DNA from: Xenophilus aerolatus
Lineage (GTDB): Bacteria; Pseudomonadota; Gammaproteobacteria; Burkholderiales; Burkholderiaceae_C
DNA: 64,000 bases
Reading direction: 5' to 3'
NCBI GenBank assembly: GCA_030418545.1
Contig: QAIB01000001.1
Location: 372,001 to 436,000, forward strand
Both the position numbers and the translations under genes were made by a program. Each line of letters starts with the position of its first letter. The first letter of the stretch is position 1. Shown piece by piece: positions 1-8,111 of this stretch. The notes below the pieces were generated by a model. It was given only the letters and a program-made list of their open reading frames with translations. It was not told the DNA's origin and searched no databases.

Positions 1-209
1 TTGCCGAGCACGCCGCCGGCTGCGTTGACTTCTTCCTGCGCCAGCAGCCAGCCTTGCTTGTAGGGCACCAGGTTCTGCGGCAGGGCCTTGTAGCTGTTGA
101 TCTCGCCGATCTTGATCGTCGCCTGCGCGAGCGCAGGGCCCGCCACCAGCGCGAAGGCCAGCGATCCGAGCGAGACAGTGGAGAGGCCGAGGCGTCGAAA
201 GTGGGACAT
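1..209 (-). CDS. ABC transporter periplasmic substrate-binding protein (5' part only)
   Basis: Only the first ~69 codons are in the window; the gene runs off the left edge. The start is the ATG at 207-209. The N terminus is a signal peptide: a basic start (HFRR), a hydrophobic stretch and an ALA-QA cleavage site. The mature part begins IKIGEINSYKALPQNLVPYKQGW, followed by a Glu-Glu-Val-Asn helix, which is typical of Leu/Ile/Val-type (LivK/HAAT) solute-binding proteins. It starts 39 nt after the Rieske oxygenase gene on the same strand. That suggests co-expression and import of an aromatic or organic-acid substrate for the oxygenase, but this is inferred from context only. Confidence 0.8.
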   Translation of the reverse strand, partial: MSHFRRLGLSTVSLGSLAFALVAGPALAQATIKIGEINSYKALPQNLVPYKQGWLLAQEEVNAAGGVLG

Positions 210-248
210 CGTGGAGCTCCGTGGCAAGGAATGAGTGGCGGGCGGTGG

Positions 249-1280
249 TCAGGCGGCGGGCGGGCTGTCGGCCGCCGCCATCTCGTCGACGATGCTGCGC
301 ATCTTGATGGACGACGCGTCGAGCGCCAGGCGCACGCGCTTCCATTCGCGCGGCTTGTCCTCGTTGCGCTGGATGGCCTCGAGCACGCGCTTGTCCTCGT
401 CGAAGGCGTGCCGCAGGTTGGCGCGCAGCCGCTCGTCCACTGCACGGTCGGCCGGCGAGTTCTTCAGCACCAGCCAGTGCTGTACGCAGGTGCGTTCGTC
501 CACCGGCGTGATGAAGTGGCAGGCGTACATCTGGATGCAGTCCTCGCGATTGCCTTCGGGGGCGCCGGTGCCGGTCCTCGCCGAACCGAAGTCGATGACC
601 GCGATGCTCGGCGCGTGGTAGTGGTAGTAGTGCCAGCGGTCCACGTTGCCGCCGAAGTCCTTCAGGCCTTCGAAGACCGGGATCAGCGGGCCGTCGATGA
701 CCCAACGCCAGGTCACGACCTTGGTGCCCTGCCGTTCGTTCTGCACGCGCGTCTCTTCGCGTCCCGAGCTGGCCAGCGTGGTCTGGTGCACGAAGACCAC
801 ATGCGTCGGGTCGCACAGGTTGTCGGCCAGGCTCAGGTAGTTGGCCTGCACTGGCAGCGCGTCGCCTTCGACCACGCTGTAAGTCGGGTCGTCGTACTGC
901 GGCAGATGGAAGACTTGCGACCGGTCGGCCCTGGCGGCGTCGCCCATCCACACCCACGCCATGCCCATGCTCTCGGCCGTCGGGTAGCTGCGCACGCGCG
1001 CCGATGCCGGAGGGCGCGGCATGCCTGGGGCGTGCGTGCACGTGCCCTCGCAGTCAAAGGTCAGGCCGTGGTAGCCGCATTCCACGGCGTCGCCGCGCAG
1101 CCGGCCGATGGACAGCGGCGCGAGCCGGTGTGGACAGGCGTCTTCCAGTGCGGCCACGACGCCGGCTTCAGTGCGGAAGACGACGAGGTCTTCTTCCAGC
1201 ACGCGGCGGGTGGTGAGGGCGCGGCCAATGTCGCGCGACCATGCGAGCGGGTACCAGGCGTTGAGGGCGTAGCGGTTCAT
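249..1280 (-). CDS. Rieske 2Fe-2S aromatic oxygenase / O-demethylase, VanA-like
   Basis: A 343-aa oxygenase subunit. The Rieske [2Fe-2S] ligands are visible as C49-P-H51 and C68-G-Y-H71 (CxH-x16-CxxH). The mononuclear iron site follows in NLCDPTHVVFVH, where Asp, His and a second His five residues later fit the family pattern. Size and domain order match vanillate demethylase-type oxygenases, which hydroxylate or O-demethylate aromatic acids using electrons from a separate reductase. No reductase gene is in the window. I chose the ATG at 1278-1280 because an AGGAG sits just upstream; an upstream in-frame extension to 1322 lacks this. The exact substrate cannot be told. Confidence 0.85.
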   Translation of the reverse strand: MNRYALNAWYPLAWSRDIGRALTTRRVLEEDLVVFRTEAGVVAALEDACPHRLAPLSIGRLRGDAVECGYHGLTFDCEGTCTHAPGMPRPPASARVRSYPTAESMGMAWVWMGDAARADRSQVFHLPQYDDPTYSVVEGDALPVQANYLSLADNLCDPTHVVFVHQTTLASSGREETRVQNERQGTKVVTWRWVIDGPLIPVFEGLKDFGGNVDRWHYYHYHAPSIAVIDFGSARTGTGAPEGNREDCIQMYACHFITPVDERTCVQHWLVLKNSPADRAVDERLRANLRHAFDEDKRVLEAIQRNEDKPREWKRVRLALDASSIKMRSIVDEMAAADSPPAA

Positions 1281-1346
1281 CGTTGCGGGGCTCCTGCGGC
1301 AAGGCTCTTCAGCACGAGCCATGCCAGCCGTTTTGTGGAGTGTTTA

Positions 1347-1362
1347 CTTCACTAAAGTGGAG
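1347..1362. promoter_or_regulatory. candidate operator palindrome before the Rieske gene
   Basis: CTTCACTAAAGTGGAG is a 16-bp palindrome with one mismatched pair, in an AT-richer patch ~67 bp upstream of the Rieske oxygenase start. It fits a site for a dimeric catabolic regulator (GntR/MarR type), but no regulator gene lies next to it. The 1281-1555 gap holds nothing else I can name. Confidence 0.35.
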
Positions 1363-1555
1363 AAGGTACTTAATTTGGTGCGAGCGCGCGCCGGGGTTTG
1401 CACCGATGTAAGCGGCGGGCGAGCCTGCCGCCCGGTCGTGGTGCGGTCCGTGTCGCGAAGGTCGCGCGTGGCCTGGGCGCGGCTTCAGCTCCGCCTAAGC
1501 CGGCGTGCCGAGACTGGTCTCCATACACATCGCCCCGACGGGCAGGAGCTACCCC

Positions 1556-1903
1556 ATGACACACGACGAATTCGCCACCCCCACCTTCGACGGCGCGCAG
1601 ATGCGCCACGTGATCGAGCTGCTCGATCTGCTGGACTTCGCGCCGCACGAGGCGCGCCGGCAGCTCGACCGCCTGGCACGCGAACGCGTGCTGACGGCCG
1701 CGCAGCGTGCGTCCGTGGAGCATCTCTTCACCCGGCCGCTGCACGAGGTCGATCGGCTGCTGCGTGCCGCCTGCGCCGACGACGAGGCGCGCGATGCGCT
1801 GCGCGAGGAGCGCGTGCACGAGGCCCGCGGCATCTACATCGCGCCGGCGCGGCCCGCACGTGTCGCGCGCAGCAGTGCGTCAGCCGGCGTGCTCGCTGCC
1901 TGA
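1556..1903 (+). CDS. hypothetical protein, 115 aa
   Basis: No family recognised. The ATG at 1556 is preceded by GCAGGAGC at good spacing, which favours it over an upstream in-frame start at 1505. The protein is soluble and mostly helical, rich in Arg/Ala/Leu/Glu (for example [20 protein letters not shown]), with no signal or membrane segment. Its last 24 nt overlap the 3' end of the convergent rluE gene. A small regulatory or stress protein is possible, but nothing in the sequence shows it. Confidence 0.5.
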   Translation: MTHDEFATPTFDGAQMRHVIELLDLLDFAPHEARRQLDRLARERVLTAAQRASVEHLFTRPLHEVDRLLRAACADDEARDALREERVHEARGIYIAPARPARVARSSASAGVLAA

Positions 1904-2473
1904 GCCCGGCCCCAGCACCGGCTGCGCCGCCCACTGCCCGGGCACCAGCCCGTCGAGCGTGTAGGGCCCGATCGCCACGCGGATGAGCCGCAGCGTGGGA
2001 AAGCCCACCGCGGCCGTCATGCGCCGCACCTGGCGGTTGCGGCCTTCGCGGATCACAAGTTCGATCCATGCCGTGGGGATGCTCCTGCGCTCGCGGATCG
2101 GCGGATCGCGCGGCGGCACCTTGGGCGCCGGCTCGAGCCGCCGCGCCCGCGCGGGCCGCGTGGGGCCGTCATTGAGCGTGACGCCCGCGCGCAGCGCCGC
2201 CAGCGCCGCCTCGTCGGGCTCGCCTTCCACCTGCACCCAGTAGGTCTTGGCCATCTTGTGCCGCGGGTCGGCGATGCGCGCCTGCAGCGCCCCGTCGCCG
2301 GTGAGCAGCAGCAGGCCCTCGCTGTCGGCGTCGAGCCGGCCCGCCACGTACACACCCGGCAGCTCGATGAAGTCCTTCAGCCCGCGCCAGCGGCCCTCGG
2401 GTGTGAACTGGCTGAGCACGCCGTAGGGCTTGTGGAAGCGGATGAGGCGGGGTGGGGTGGGGCGCTCAGTCAT
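1880..2473 (-). CDS. rluE: 23S rRNA pseudouridine synthase, RluE/RsuA family
   Basis: Converts a uridine of 23S rRNA to pseudouridine (U2457 in E. coli for RluE). The protein opens with the family signature [15 protein letters not shown] and has the catalytic motif [17 protein letters not shown], whose first Asp is the nucleophile. Near the C terminus it has [10 protein letters not shown], the R-x-RQVRRM motif of the RsuA/RluB/E/F group. The N-terminal S4 domain is absent, as in RluE. The 197-aa length fits. It starts 8 nt inside the 3' end of the fic gene, so the two are probably translationally coupled. RluE rather than RluF is chosen on size and motif form. Confidence 0.88.
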   Translation of the reverse strand: MTERPTPPRLIRFHKPYGVLSQFTPEGRWRGLKDFIELPGVYVAGRLDADSEGLLLLTGDGALQARIADPRHKMAKTYWVQVEGEPDEAALAALRAGVTLNDGPTRPARARRLEPAPKVPPRDPPIRERRSIPTAWIELVIREGRNRQVRRMTAAVGFPTLRLIRVAIGPYTLDGLVPGQWAAQPVLGPGSGSEHAG

Positions 2474-3650
2474 CGGCGTCGATTCCGTGCGTCCATCCTG
2501 GCACGCTGATGTAGTAGCGCAGCGCCTTGCCCTGCCCGCGCGTGTGCAGCAGGCCCTGGCGCACCAGGTCGGACAGGTCACGCGTGGCCGTGGCCTTGGA
2601 CGCATCGACCATCTTCAGGTACTTCTCGACGTTGAGCCCGCCCAGGAAGCCACCGTCGCCGACCAGGAGCAGCCGCTGCAGCAGCTTGCGTTGCCGCTCG
2701 TTGATGGTCCCGCGCTGCGCCTGTGCGGCCCAGAAGCGCGAACGTGTGAGCGAGGCCTGGATCACCTCGCCCGCCGCGTCGCAGGCCTGTGCGAACACGT
2801 TCGCGAACCACTCGACGAACGCAGTCACGTCGGTCCCGCCGGTCTGGGCCTGCTCGAGCGCGGCGTAGTAGCCAGCGCGGCCGGTGAGCAATTGGCGCGA
2901 GAGGCTGTACAGCCGCGTCGCGTTACCGATGACCGATGCGCTGTCCTGTGCCAGCGCCATGTCGGCCACCGCGCGACCGAGGCGGCCGTTGCCGTCCTCG
3001 AAGGGGTGGATGGTTTCGAACCAGAGATGCGCGATCGCGGCCCGCGCGATGCCATCGAGTACCGGCGGACGGCCCTCGGCGGGCGCTGTGGCCGCGAACC
3101 AGCCAAGAAAAGCCGCCATTTCGCGCGGCACCTCGGCCGAGGGCGGCGCCGTGTAGTGCACCACCTCGCGGCCCGGCCGGCCGCTGACGATCTGCATCGG
3201 ATCGGCGTGGTCGCGAAAGCGCCCGACCGCAATGCGGCGGATGCCCGCCGTGCCGCCGGGAAAGAGGGCCGACTGCCAGCGGCAGAGCCGGTCCGCATCC
3301 AGCGGCTCGGCGTGGTTGAGCGTCGCGTCCCGGATCACCTCGACCAGCCCGTCGACGTGGCGCTCGACCGGCCCGGCGCTCTCGCCGCCCAGGTGCCGCA
3401 GCACCGACGAGCGCACGGCCGCGAGGTCCAGCGATTCACCCTCGATGGCCGCCGTAGACATGGCCTCCTGCATCCACAGCTCCTGCGACACCTCGTCGAC
3501 CCGGTCGAGGCCGATGGCCCGCGCCATGCCCTGGGCAATGCCTTTGCGCTCCCGCGCCCGCAGAAGTGCCGGTCCGGCGGCGGTGAAGTCGAAGTGCAGG
3601 CGCGGCCAGTTGGGCAATTGCCAGATGTAGCGGGGCCGTGGGGAGGACAT
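2466..3650 (-). CDS. Fic-domain protein (AMP transferase family), class II autoinhibited
   Basis: Fic proteins usually transfer AMP from ATP to hydroxyl side chains of target proteins. The full catalytic motif [12 protein letters not shown] is at about residues 215-226. The inhibitory motif T66-A-A-I-E70-G71 lies N-terminal to the Fic core, defining class II (inhibitory helix before the core). The C-terminal ~90 residues ([10 protein letters not shown]...[17 protein letters not shown]) read as a winged-helix DNA-binding domain, common in Fic/DUF4172-type proteins. The start is ATG 3650 ([10 protein letters not shown]); ATG 3659 is equally open and neither has a clear ribosome site. It overlaps rluE by 8 nt. 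The target is unknown. Confidence 0.85.
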   Translation of the reverse strand: MSSPRPRYIWQLPNWPRLHFDFTAAGPALLRARERKGIAQGMARAIGLDRVDEVSQELWMQEAMSTAAIEGESLDLAAVRSSVLRHLGGESAGPVERHVDGLVEVIRDATLNHAEPLDADRLCRWQSALFPGGTAGIRRIAVGRFRDHADPMQIVSGRPGREVVHYTAPPSAEVPREMAAFLGWFAATAPAEGRPPVLDGIARAAIAHLWFETIHPFEDGNGRLGRAVADMALAQDSASVIGNATRLYSLSRQLLTGRAGYYAALEQAQTGGTDVTAFVEWFANVFAQACDAAGEVIQASLTRSRFWAAQAQRGTINERQRKLLQRLLLVGDGGFLGGLNVEKYLKMVDASKATATRDLSDLVRQGLLHTRGQGKALRYYISVPGWTHGIDADD

Positions 3651-3752
3651 GCAGCGCATTCTAAAGAATTCGGATCAAAAAATGATTCGAATTGGCAAGA
3701 TTGCGGCTCAGGTCATCCATTTCTCCCGCGACAAGTTTCAGGTGAACTTCGT

Positions 3753-3798
3753 CCGTAGCGCCCGTCCCGCCTGTGCAAGCGGCTACGAATTCGATAGC
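3753..3798 (+). repeat. dispersed bipartite repeat, copy 1
   Basis: GCGCCC-type arm followed by the core GCTACGAATTCGATAGC (3782-3798). It overlaps the 3' end of the UDG-like gene: the last codons and the TAG stop (3783-3785 on the minus strand) are read from the repeat core. The other copies are at 7731, 11954, 15108, 23927, 27694, 35287, 39156, 46902 and 52051. Confidence 0.7.
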
Positions 3799-4499
3799 GC
3801 TTTCAACCGCTCGTCCATCAGCGCCGCAAAGCGTGCAAACCACACCGCGTTGGCCGGCGAGGGATGCGGCAAAGGCGCCAGCGTGATCGCATGCGTCGCA
3901 TCCCCGGCCCGGTAGCCGATCCGCAGCGTGCGCCGGTGACGCGCATCACCCTGCGCCCAGAAAGCGTCGAGCGCCGCGCCGACCTCAGCCGGCTGCGCGA
4001 TGCCGAACCAGAAGAAGGCCTCGCGCCCCAGCGCGATCACGGTGCGCTCGCCATCGCGGCCCTGCCAAGCCCCCAGCAGCAGTTCGGCCATCAAGGGCTG
4101 GAAGCGCCGCTTCACCGCCATCGACCAGGCGCGGTTGCCCACCGGCTTGTAGGGCACGGTGTTGAGCCAGAACACCTCGCGGCCGGCCGCGACCGAAGCC
4201 GCGAAGTCCGGCACCGCCGCCTCGGCGCCGTGCCGAAGCCGATGCAACGCCGCACGCACCAGCTGCCCGCCCTTGCCGACGAAGGGCAGGGCGTGTTCGA
4301 CCTCCGTGCGCCCCGGGTCGCGGCCGAAGATGCACAGCTGCGCGTCACGCGGGCCCAGGCCGATGATCGGCTCGCGCCAGTCGCGGCCGAAGGCGTCGTA
4401 GGCCTCGCGGTCGATGCCGGGGGTGTGTTCGGCGAGCTGGAGGAAGGCGGCGCGCCGGGCGTTCGTCAGACTTAGCTGCGTGAATGGGTCGTGCTTCAT
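3783..4499 (-). CDS. uracil-DNA glycosylase-like superfamily protein
   Basis: A 238-aa member of the uracil-DNA glycosylase fold. The N-terminal active-site loop reads LCIFGRDPGRTEVEHALPFVGKGG, comparable with the GEAPG...GxPFvGxaG pattern of family 4/5 enzymes, but with GRDPG in place of GEAPG. FWLNTVPYKPVGNRA follows, and the C-terminal loop is PLPHPS, like the HPS/HPSP loop that contacts DNA. There are no Cys ligands for an iron-sulfur cluster where family 4 enzymes have them, so a true family assignment is uncertain. It overlaps the upstream nucleotidyltransferase gene by 4 nt (ATGA). Its last codons come from a dispersed repeat. Confidence 0.75.
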   Translation of the reverse strand: MKHDPFTQLSLTNARRAAFLQLAEHTPGIDREAYDAFGRDWREPIIGLGPRDAQLCIFGRDPGRTEVEHALPFVGKGGQLVRAALHRLRHGAEAAVPDFAASVAAGREVFWLNTVPYKPVGNRAWSMAVKRRFQPLMAELLLGAWQGRDGERTVIALGREAFFWFGIAQPAEVGAALDAFWAQGDARHRRTLRIGYRAGDATHAITLAPLPHPSPANAVWFARFAALMDERLKALSNS

Positions 4500-5446
4500 G
4501 GGTGCAACGAGAGTTGCGGCAGGTACTCGTCCACCAGTTGCACGACGGTGTCGGCCTGCAGCTTGTCCCGCGCGACCTTGAGCGGGTCGCGATCCGGTCG
4601 CTGCGCGAGCCAGCGCTTGAAACGCACGAAGGCCAGCGGATGCACCGTGTTCATTCGTGCCATGGTGCCGTTGGCGGCAACCACGACCGACGAGAAGCGT
4701 GGTGCGCTCACGAGCTGCTCGGCATTGCGCGCCTGCACGACCCAGAAGTCTTCTTCCGTGTCGCTCAGTTGCGCGGGATGCGGGTCCTGCTCCTGCACCT
4801 CGCGCCGCAGGATGTCGACTTCGAAACCCTGGCTGTTCACCGCGGTGTAGAGCTGCCCGTCGCGGAGCTTGAAGGTCTTGTCCACCTTGCGCAGCAGCGC
4901 CAGCATCGACGAATCCAGGCGCTTCAGCTGCGTGGCGAGCTTGAAGCGCTTGCGGGTGTCCCACAGCAGGTCGACGTCGCGCGTGGCGATGGCGGCGCTC
5001 TCGACGCGCACGCCGGCTGCTGCCTCATAGGCGTAGACGGCGTGGGTGCCCACCACCGTGAAGTGCTCGGCGACGTTTTGCCTGTGCATCATGTTCAGGA
5101 TGTCGACCACGACCGTGGGCACCCGCCCGACGAAGAGTGCGCGGTTCATGCGCTGATGGCGTTGCACCGTCGCGGTCAGGTCCTTCAGCCGTGCATCGGC
5201 TTGCTCCTTGCGCGCCGTGAAGCTGGTGTACATCGCTTCTGTCTCGGCACTGCGCGGGCCCAGGCTCTTCTGCGCGTTGCGGGCGGAAGTCCGCACGAGG
5301 TAATCGCTGCCGTTGACCGCCTTCCAGTACATGCCGCCACGCAAGGCGGCCGACTCGGCCCGCGCGGCCTCCAGCGCCTCGAAGGCAGACCGCGCGTCGA
5401 TGTACTGCCGCCGCGCGTCGTCGCCGATGTCTTGGAATTCAAGCAT
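4496..5446 (-). CDS. nucleotidyltransferase-fold protein (GSU2403/NTP_transf_8 type)
   Basis: A 316-aa protein. A helical N-terminal ~110 residues is followed by VVGTHAVYAYEAAAGVRVE and then ATRDVDLLWD. This is a nucleotidyltransferase fold, with G(T/S) at the start of the helix and the D-V-D metal-binding pair. The next part (SSMLALLRKVDKTFKL...VDILRRE) supplies a further acidic residue. The family is uncharacterised; known relatives of this fold include toxins, antitoxins and nucleotide-modifying defence enzymes. It has its own promoter in an AT-rich gap and is coupled to the UDG-like gene by a 4-nt overlap, so the two probably act together. A tRNA or DNA-end target would be a guess. Confidence 0.75.
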   Translation of the reverse strand: MLEFQDIGDDARRQYIDARSAFEALEAARAESAALRGGMYWKAVNGSDYLVRTSARNAQKSLGPRSAETEAMYTSFTARKEQADARLKDLTATVQRHQRMNRALFVGRVPTVVVDILNMMHRQNVAEHFTVVGTHAVYAYEAAAGVRVESAAIATRDVDLLWDTRKRFKLATQLKRLDSSMLALLRKVDKTFKLRDGQLYTAVNSQGFEVDILRREVQEQDPHPAQLSDTEEDFWVVQARNAEQLVSAPRFSSVVVAANGTMARMNTVHPLAFVRFKRWLAQRPDRDPLKVARDKLQADTVVQLVDEYLPQLSLHP

Positions 5447-5470
5447 TTCCGTCGAAAATCAGAAAAATCG

Positions 5471-5499
5471 AATTTACACGGAAAAGTGTTAAAAATCAA
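5471..5499 (-). promoter_or_regulatory. sigma-70-like promoter of the nucleotidyltransferase/UDG operon
   Basis: On the minus strand TTGATT (5499-5494) and TAAATT (5476-5471) are separated by exactly 17 bp in an unusually AT-rich gap just before the 5446 start. An inverted repeat, ACAC-N6-GTGT, lies in the spacer and could be an operator. Confidence 0.5.
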
Positions 5500-5801
5500 A
5501 GGCTTAAATATTCAATGACCCGGCGTCCATCGCTGCATCGAACAGCCGGTTGCGCTGCGTCGCGCAGCACGCCGCGCACGGTCACGCGGTCGGCATGCAC
5601 TTCGATGCGGCGGCGGCTCAGCCAGGCGCTCAGGGACAGACGTGCGCCGAGGATCAGCATCGGCGCGCCCACCACCGCGGCCCAGACGGCCGGCGACCAT
5701 CCGGCCATCTGCGCCTGCATCAGCTCGCGCTTGTTGATCCAGCCGATGACCGGCGCGCACGGCGCGATCGCCCACAGGCCCCACGGCGCGAGCGACAGCA
5801 C
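5496..5801 (-). CDS. small hypothetical membrane protein
   Basis: A 101-aa frame from a GTG at 5801. It has two hydrophobic segments (residues ~2-20, SLAPWGLWAIAPCAPVIGW, and ~36-58, PAVWAAVVGAPMLILGARLSLSAW) and a basic, PH-domain-like C-terminal strand segment (RRRIEVHADRVTVRGVL). It lies 37 nt after the tannase-family gene on the same strand. The frame is open further upstream with plausible residues but no ATG, so the true start may differ. No family recognised. Confidence 0.4.
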   Translation of the reverse strand: MLSLAPWGLWAIAPCAPVIGWINKRELMQAQMAGWSPAVWAAVVGAPMLILGARLSLSAWLSRRRIEVHADRVTVRGVLRDAAQPAVRCSDGRRVIEYLSL

Positions 5802-5838
5802 GCCGAAGGGCGCCAGCCAGGCGCACGGGCGGCAGGGA

Positions 5839-7623
5839 TCAAGGCTGCGCGCAACTGAAGCTCGCCGCCCGGTTCACGTCCCCGCTGCCGTTGTAGCGCG
5901 GGTAGCCGGGGTAGGGGCACAGCGGCCGCGTGCGGCCGGGCACGCCCAGGGTGTCGGCCACGGTCTGCGGCGGCGGGGCGATGCCGCGCTCGACCCAGTT
6001 CTCCAGCGTGGTGAGCGAGTCCCAGGCGGCGTTGAAGGTCGTGCTCACGGCGTGCCCGTAGCCCGGGATCTCGTAGTAGCGCACGAAGGCGTCGACGCGG
6101 TCGGCGCCCATCGTCTTGCGCAGGCGCTGGAAGTAGTCCTCGCTGGCGCGGGTGCTCACCAGCACGTCGTTGGTGCCGTGCGCCATCAGCAGCTTGCCGC
6201 CGCGCGACTGGAAGGCGCCCAGGTCGGTCTTGTTGATGTCCTGCAGCGCGGTGAGCTCGCTGATGCGCGCCTGCCAGCGGCCCGGCTGGGTGGGATCGAG
6301 CGTCATCGAGTTGAAGGCCGGGTCGCGCGTGACGAAGAAGCGCGCCCACTGGTCCCAGAAGGCGGGGCCGAAGGGCGCCTTGGGTGGCATGGGTGACGCA
6401 GGCTGTTCGCTGCCCAGTGCCAGGGTCGTCACCGTCGCCTGGGCGGGCAGCGGGCCGTCCATGCCGAGGTCGGAGCCCCAGATGTTGAAGCCGGGGTACC
6501 CGGTCTCGCCGCTGGCCACGGGGTAGCCGAAGCGGATGGGCGTGTCGTACACCTTGAGCGCGGCGATCTGCGCGTCGGACAGGCAGCGGTCGCCGCCCTC
6601 CGCGCCGTTGGCGCAGCGCAGCGGCGCGCCGTCCACCATCGCCGTGGCCGGGTCGAAGCGGGCGTGGCAGGCGCGCGTGGCGCCGATGATCCCGTCCTTC
6701 ACCCCGTCCAGCTCGTCGCAGGCCTGCAGCGCCGCGTCGAAGAGCCGCTTGCGCTTGGCGGCGTTGGGGTACGCGCCCGGGCGCGCCAGCGCCTGCGAGA
6801 TGCGGCCGAACTGCAGATCGAGGCTCGCGGCCGCGCCGGCCGGGTAGAGCGCGATGGCGCCGTTCCAGTCATCGGGCCAGTTCTGGATCACGGCCAGCGC
6901 CTCGCGCCCGCCGGTCGAGCCGCCCGCGAAGTAGGCCCGCTCGGGCCCCGCCACCGCATAGCGCTGGCGCAGCAGGGCGATTGCCACGTCGCGCGTCTTC
7001 TTCAGCGCGTCGCGCGAGAAGTTGCGCACCGCCTCGTCGTTGACGCCGAAGGAGCCGTCCAGCGCGCCCATCGGCCCGGCCTGGTGGCCCGAGTCGCTGA
7101 CCACGGTGGCATAGCCGCGCCCCAGCGGGTACGGCTGGTCGGCCGGGCCGGCCGGCACGTTGCCGTTGGGCGGCAGCCGGATCAGGCCGTTGTAGCCGCC
7201 ACCGCCGAACATCAGGAACTTGCGGTTCCACTGCGTCGGCAGGTCCAGCTCCAGCTTGATGGCCGGCGCCGAGGGATCGACAGGCGCGATGTCGGCCAGC
7301 ACCTTGCAGTACTCGGGCAGCGCCGCGGCGCCCGTGCCGCCCGGGGCAACCAGTGTGGCCGAGGTGACCTTGGCGCCGCGGGTGGGGAGGCCGATGGCGG
7401 AGGCCGGGACGGTGAGGGTGGCCATGTCGGCGCAGGCGAGGGGTGCGGCGCCGATGGGGGGTGAGTTGGGCGGTAGCGCGGGGGGTGGGTTGCTGGCGCA
7501 GCCGGCGATGAGGGCGGCCGTTGCTGTGAGGAGTGCGGTGCGGCGGATTGCGGCGGCGTCGGCAAGGGCGTGCGAGCGGCCCGTGCGTTGCGTGGACGCG
7601 CGGGTTGGCGTGTTCGGGTGCAT
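5839..7623 (-). CDS. tannase/feruloyl esterase family lipoprotein
   Basis: A 594-aa serine esterase predicted to release hydroxycinnamates or gallate from plant polymers or esters. The start is ATG 7623, with AGGAGA upstream. The N terminus carries a lipobox, LIAGC, at about residues 37-41, so it should be a lipoprotein. The nucleophile is in FAGGSTGGREAL, the acid is the Asp of HGTNDVLVST, and the base is the His in PGYGHAVST. The family normally has Cys before the Ser and Cys after the His (CS-D-HC), joined by a disulfide. Here both are replaced (G-S and H-A). Two family-typical Cys pairs remain (QACDEL, RACHARF, LRCANG, DRCL). The substrate is unknown. Confidence 0.82.
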   Translation of the reverse strand: MHPNTPTRASTQRTGRSHALADAAAIRRTALLTATAALIAGCASNPPPALPPNSPPIGAAPLACADMATLTVPASAIGLPTRGAKVTSATLVAPGGTGAAALPEYCKVLADIAPVDPSAPAIKLELDLPTQWNRKFLMFGGGGYNGLIRLPPNGNVPAGPADQPYPLGRGYATVVSDSGHQAGPMGALDGSFGVNDEAVRNFSRDALKKTRDVAIALLRQRYAVAGPERAYFAGGSTGGREALAVIQNWPDDWNGAIALYPAGAAASLDLQFGRISQALARPGAYPNAAKRKRLFDAALQACDELDGVKDGIIGATRACHARFDPATAMVDGAPLRCANGAEGGDRCLSDAQIAALKVYDTPIRFGYPVASGETGYPGFNIWGSDLGMDGPLPAQATVTTLALGSEQPASPMPPKAPFGPAFWDQWARFFVTRDPAFNSMTLDPTQPGRWQARISELTALQDINKTDLGAFQSRGGKLLMAHGTNDVLVSTRASEDYFQRLRKTMGADRVDAFVRYYEIPGYGHAVSTTFNAAWDSLTTLENWVERGIAPPPQTVADTLGVPGRTRPLCPYPGYPRYNGSGDVNRAASFSCAQP

Positions 7624-7730
7624 AAAAGTCTCCTGGTCGTTGTCGTTGGCGCGAAGCGCGAAACGACTATAGGAGCATTGGCGCTTTGGGGCCAAATGGG
7701 CTGGAAACACCCGCCAGTCGGACGCCGGGC

Positions 7731-7747
7731 GCTACATATCTGATAGC
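7731..7747 (+). repeat. dispersed repeat core, copy 2
   Basis: GCTACATATCTGATAGC between hepT and the tannase-family gene. It is preceded by a CCGCCAGTCGGACGCCGGGC arm that is more diverged than in other copies. Confidence 0.6.
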
Positions 7748-7760
7748 AAGTGGGAGTGCA

Positions 7761-8111
7761 TCAGTCGCTGGGCGTCAAATCCGCGAGGTGCGCCCGCAGC
7801 ACGGGCAGCGCGGTTTGCACCGTCTCCCACACCACATCGAGATCGATGTCGAAGTAGCCGTGCGCAATGCGGTTGCGCATGCCGCGCATGTTCCGCCAGG
7901 GAATCTCGCCGTGCGCTTCGGCGAACGCCGGATGGCGCTCCATCACCTTGGTCGCGGCCTCGCCCAGCACGATGAGGCTCATGACCACCGCCTGCTGCGT
8001 TCGCCTGTCCTGCTGAAAAGCAGTCTGTTCCATGCCATCAACAAACGCGCAAGCGTCTGCGGCAGCCTGCCGCATGTGCTCGAGGTAGTCCGACAGCCGC
8101 GGGTCGTTCAC
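7761..8111 (-). CDS. hepT: HepT-like HEPN ribonuclease toxin (DUF86)
   Basis: A 116-aa HEPN-family protein. The catalytic RNase motif R-x4-H-x-Y is present as R79-NRIA-H84-G-Y86. In characterised HepT/MntA pairs this toxin cleaves RNA and is silenced when the antitoxin attaches AMP residues to the motif Tyr. The GTG start overlaps the upstream mntA stop by 4 nt (GTGA), the usual antitoxin-first order. The spacing, length and intact active site suggest a working module rather than a relic. Confidence 0.88.
   Translation of the reverse strand: MNDPRLSDYLEHMRQAAADACAFVDGMEQTAFQQDRRTQQAVVMSLIVLGEAATKVMERHPAFAEAHGEIPWRNMRGMRNRIAHGYFDIDLDVVWETVQTALPVLRAHLADLTPSD

Noticed and set aside
1370-1819. 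minus-strand 149-codon frame opposite the hypothetical gene at 1556
   Set aside because: No ribosome site and poorer residue composition than the plus-strand frame, which has AGGAG.
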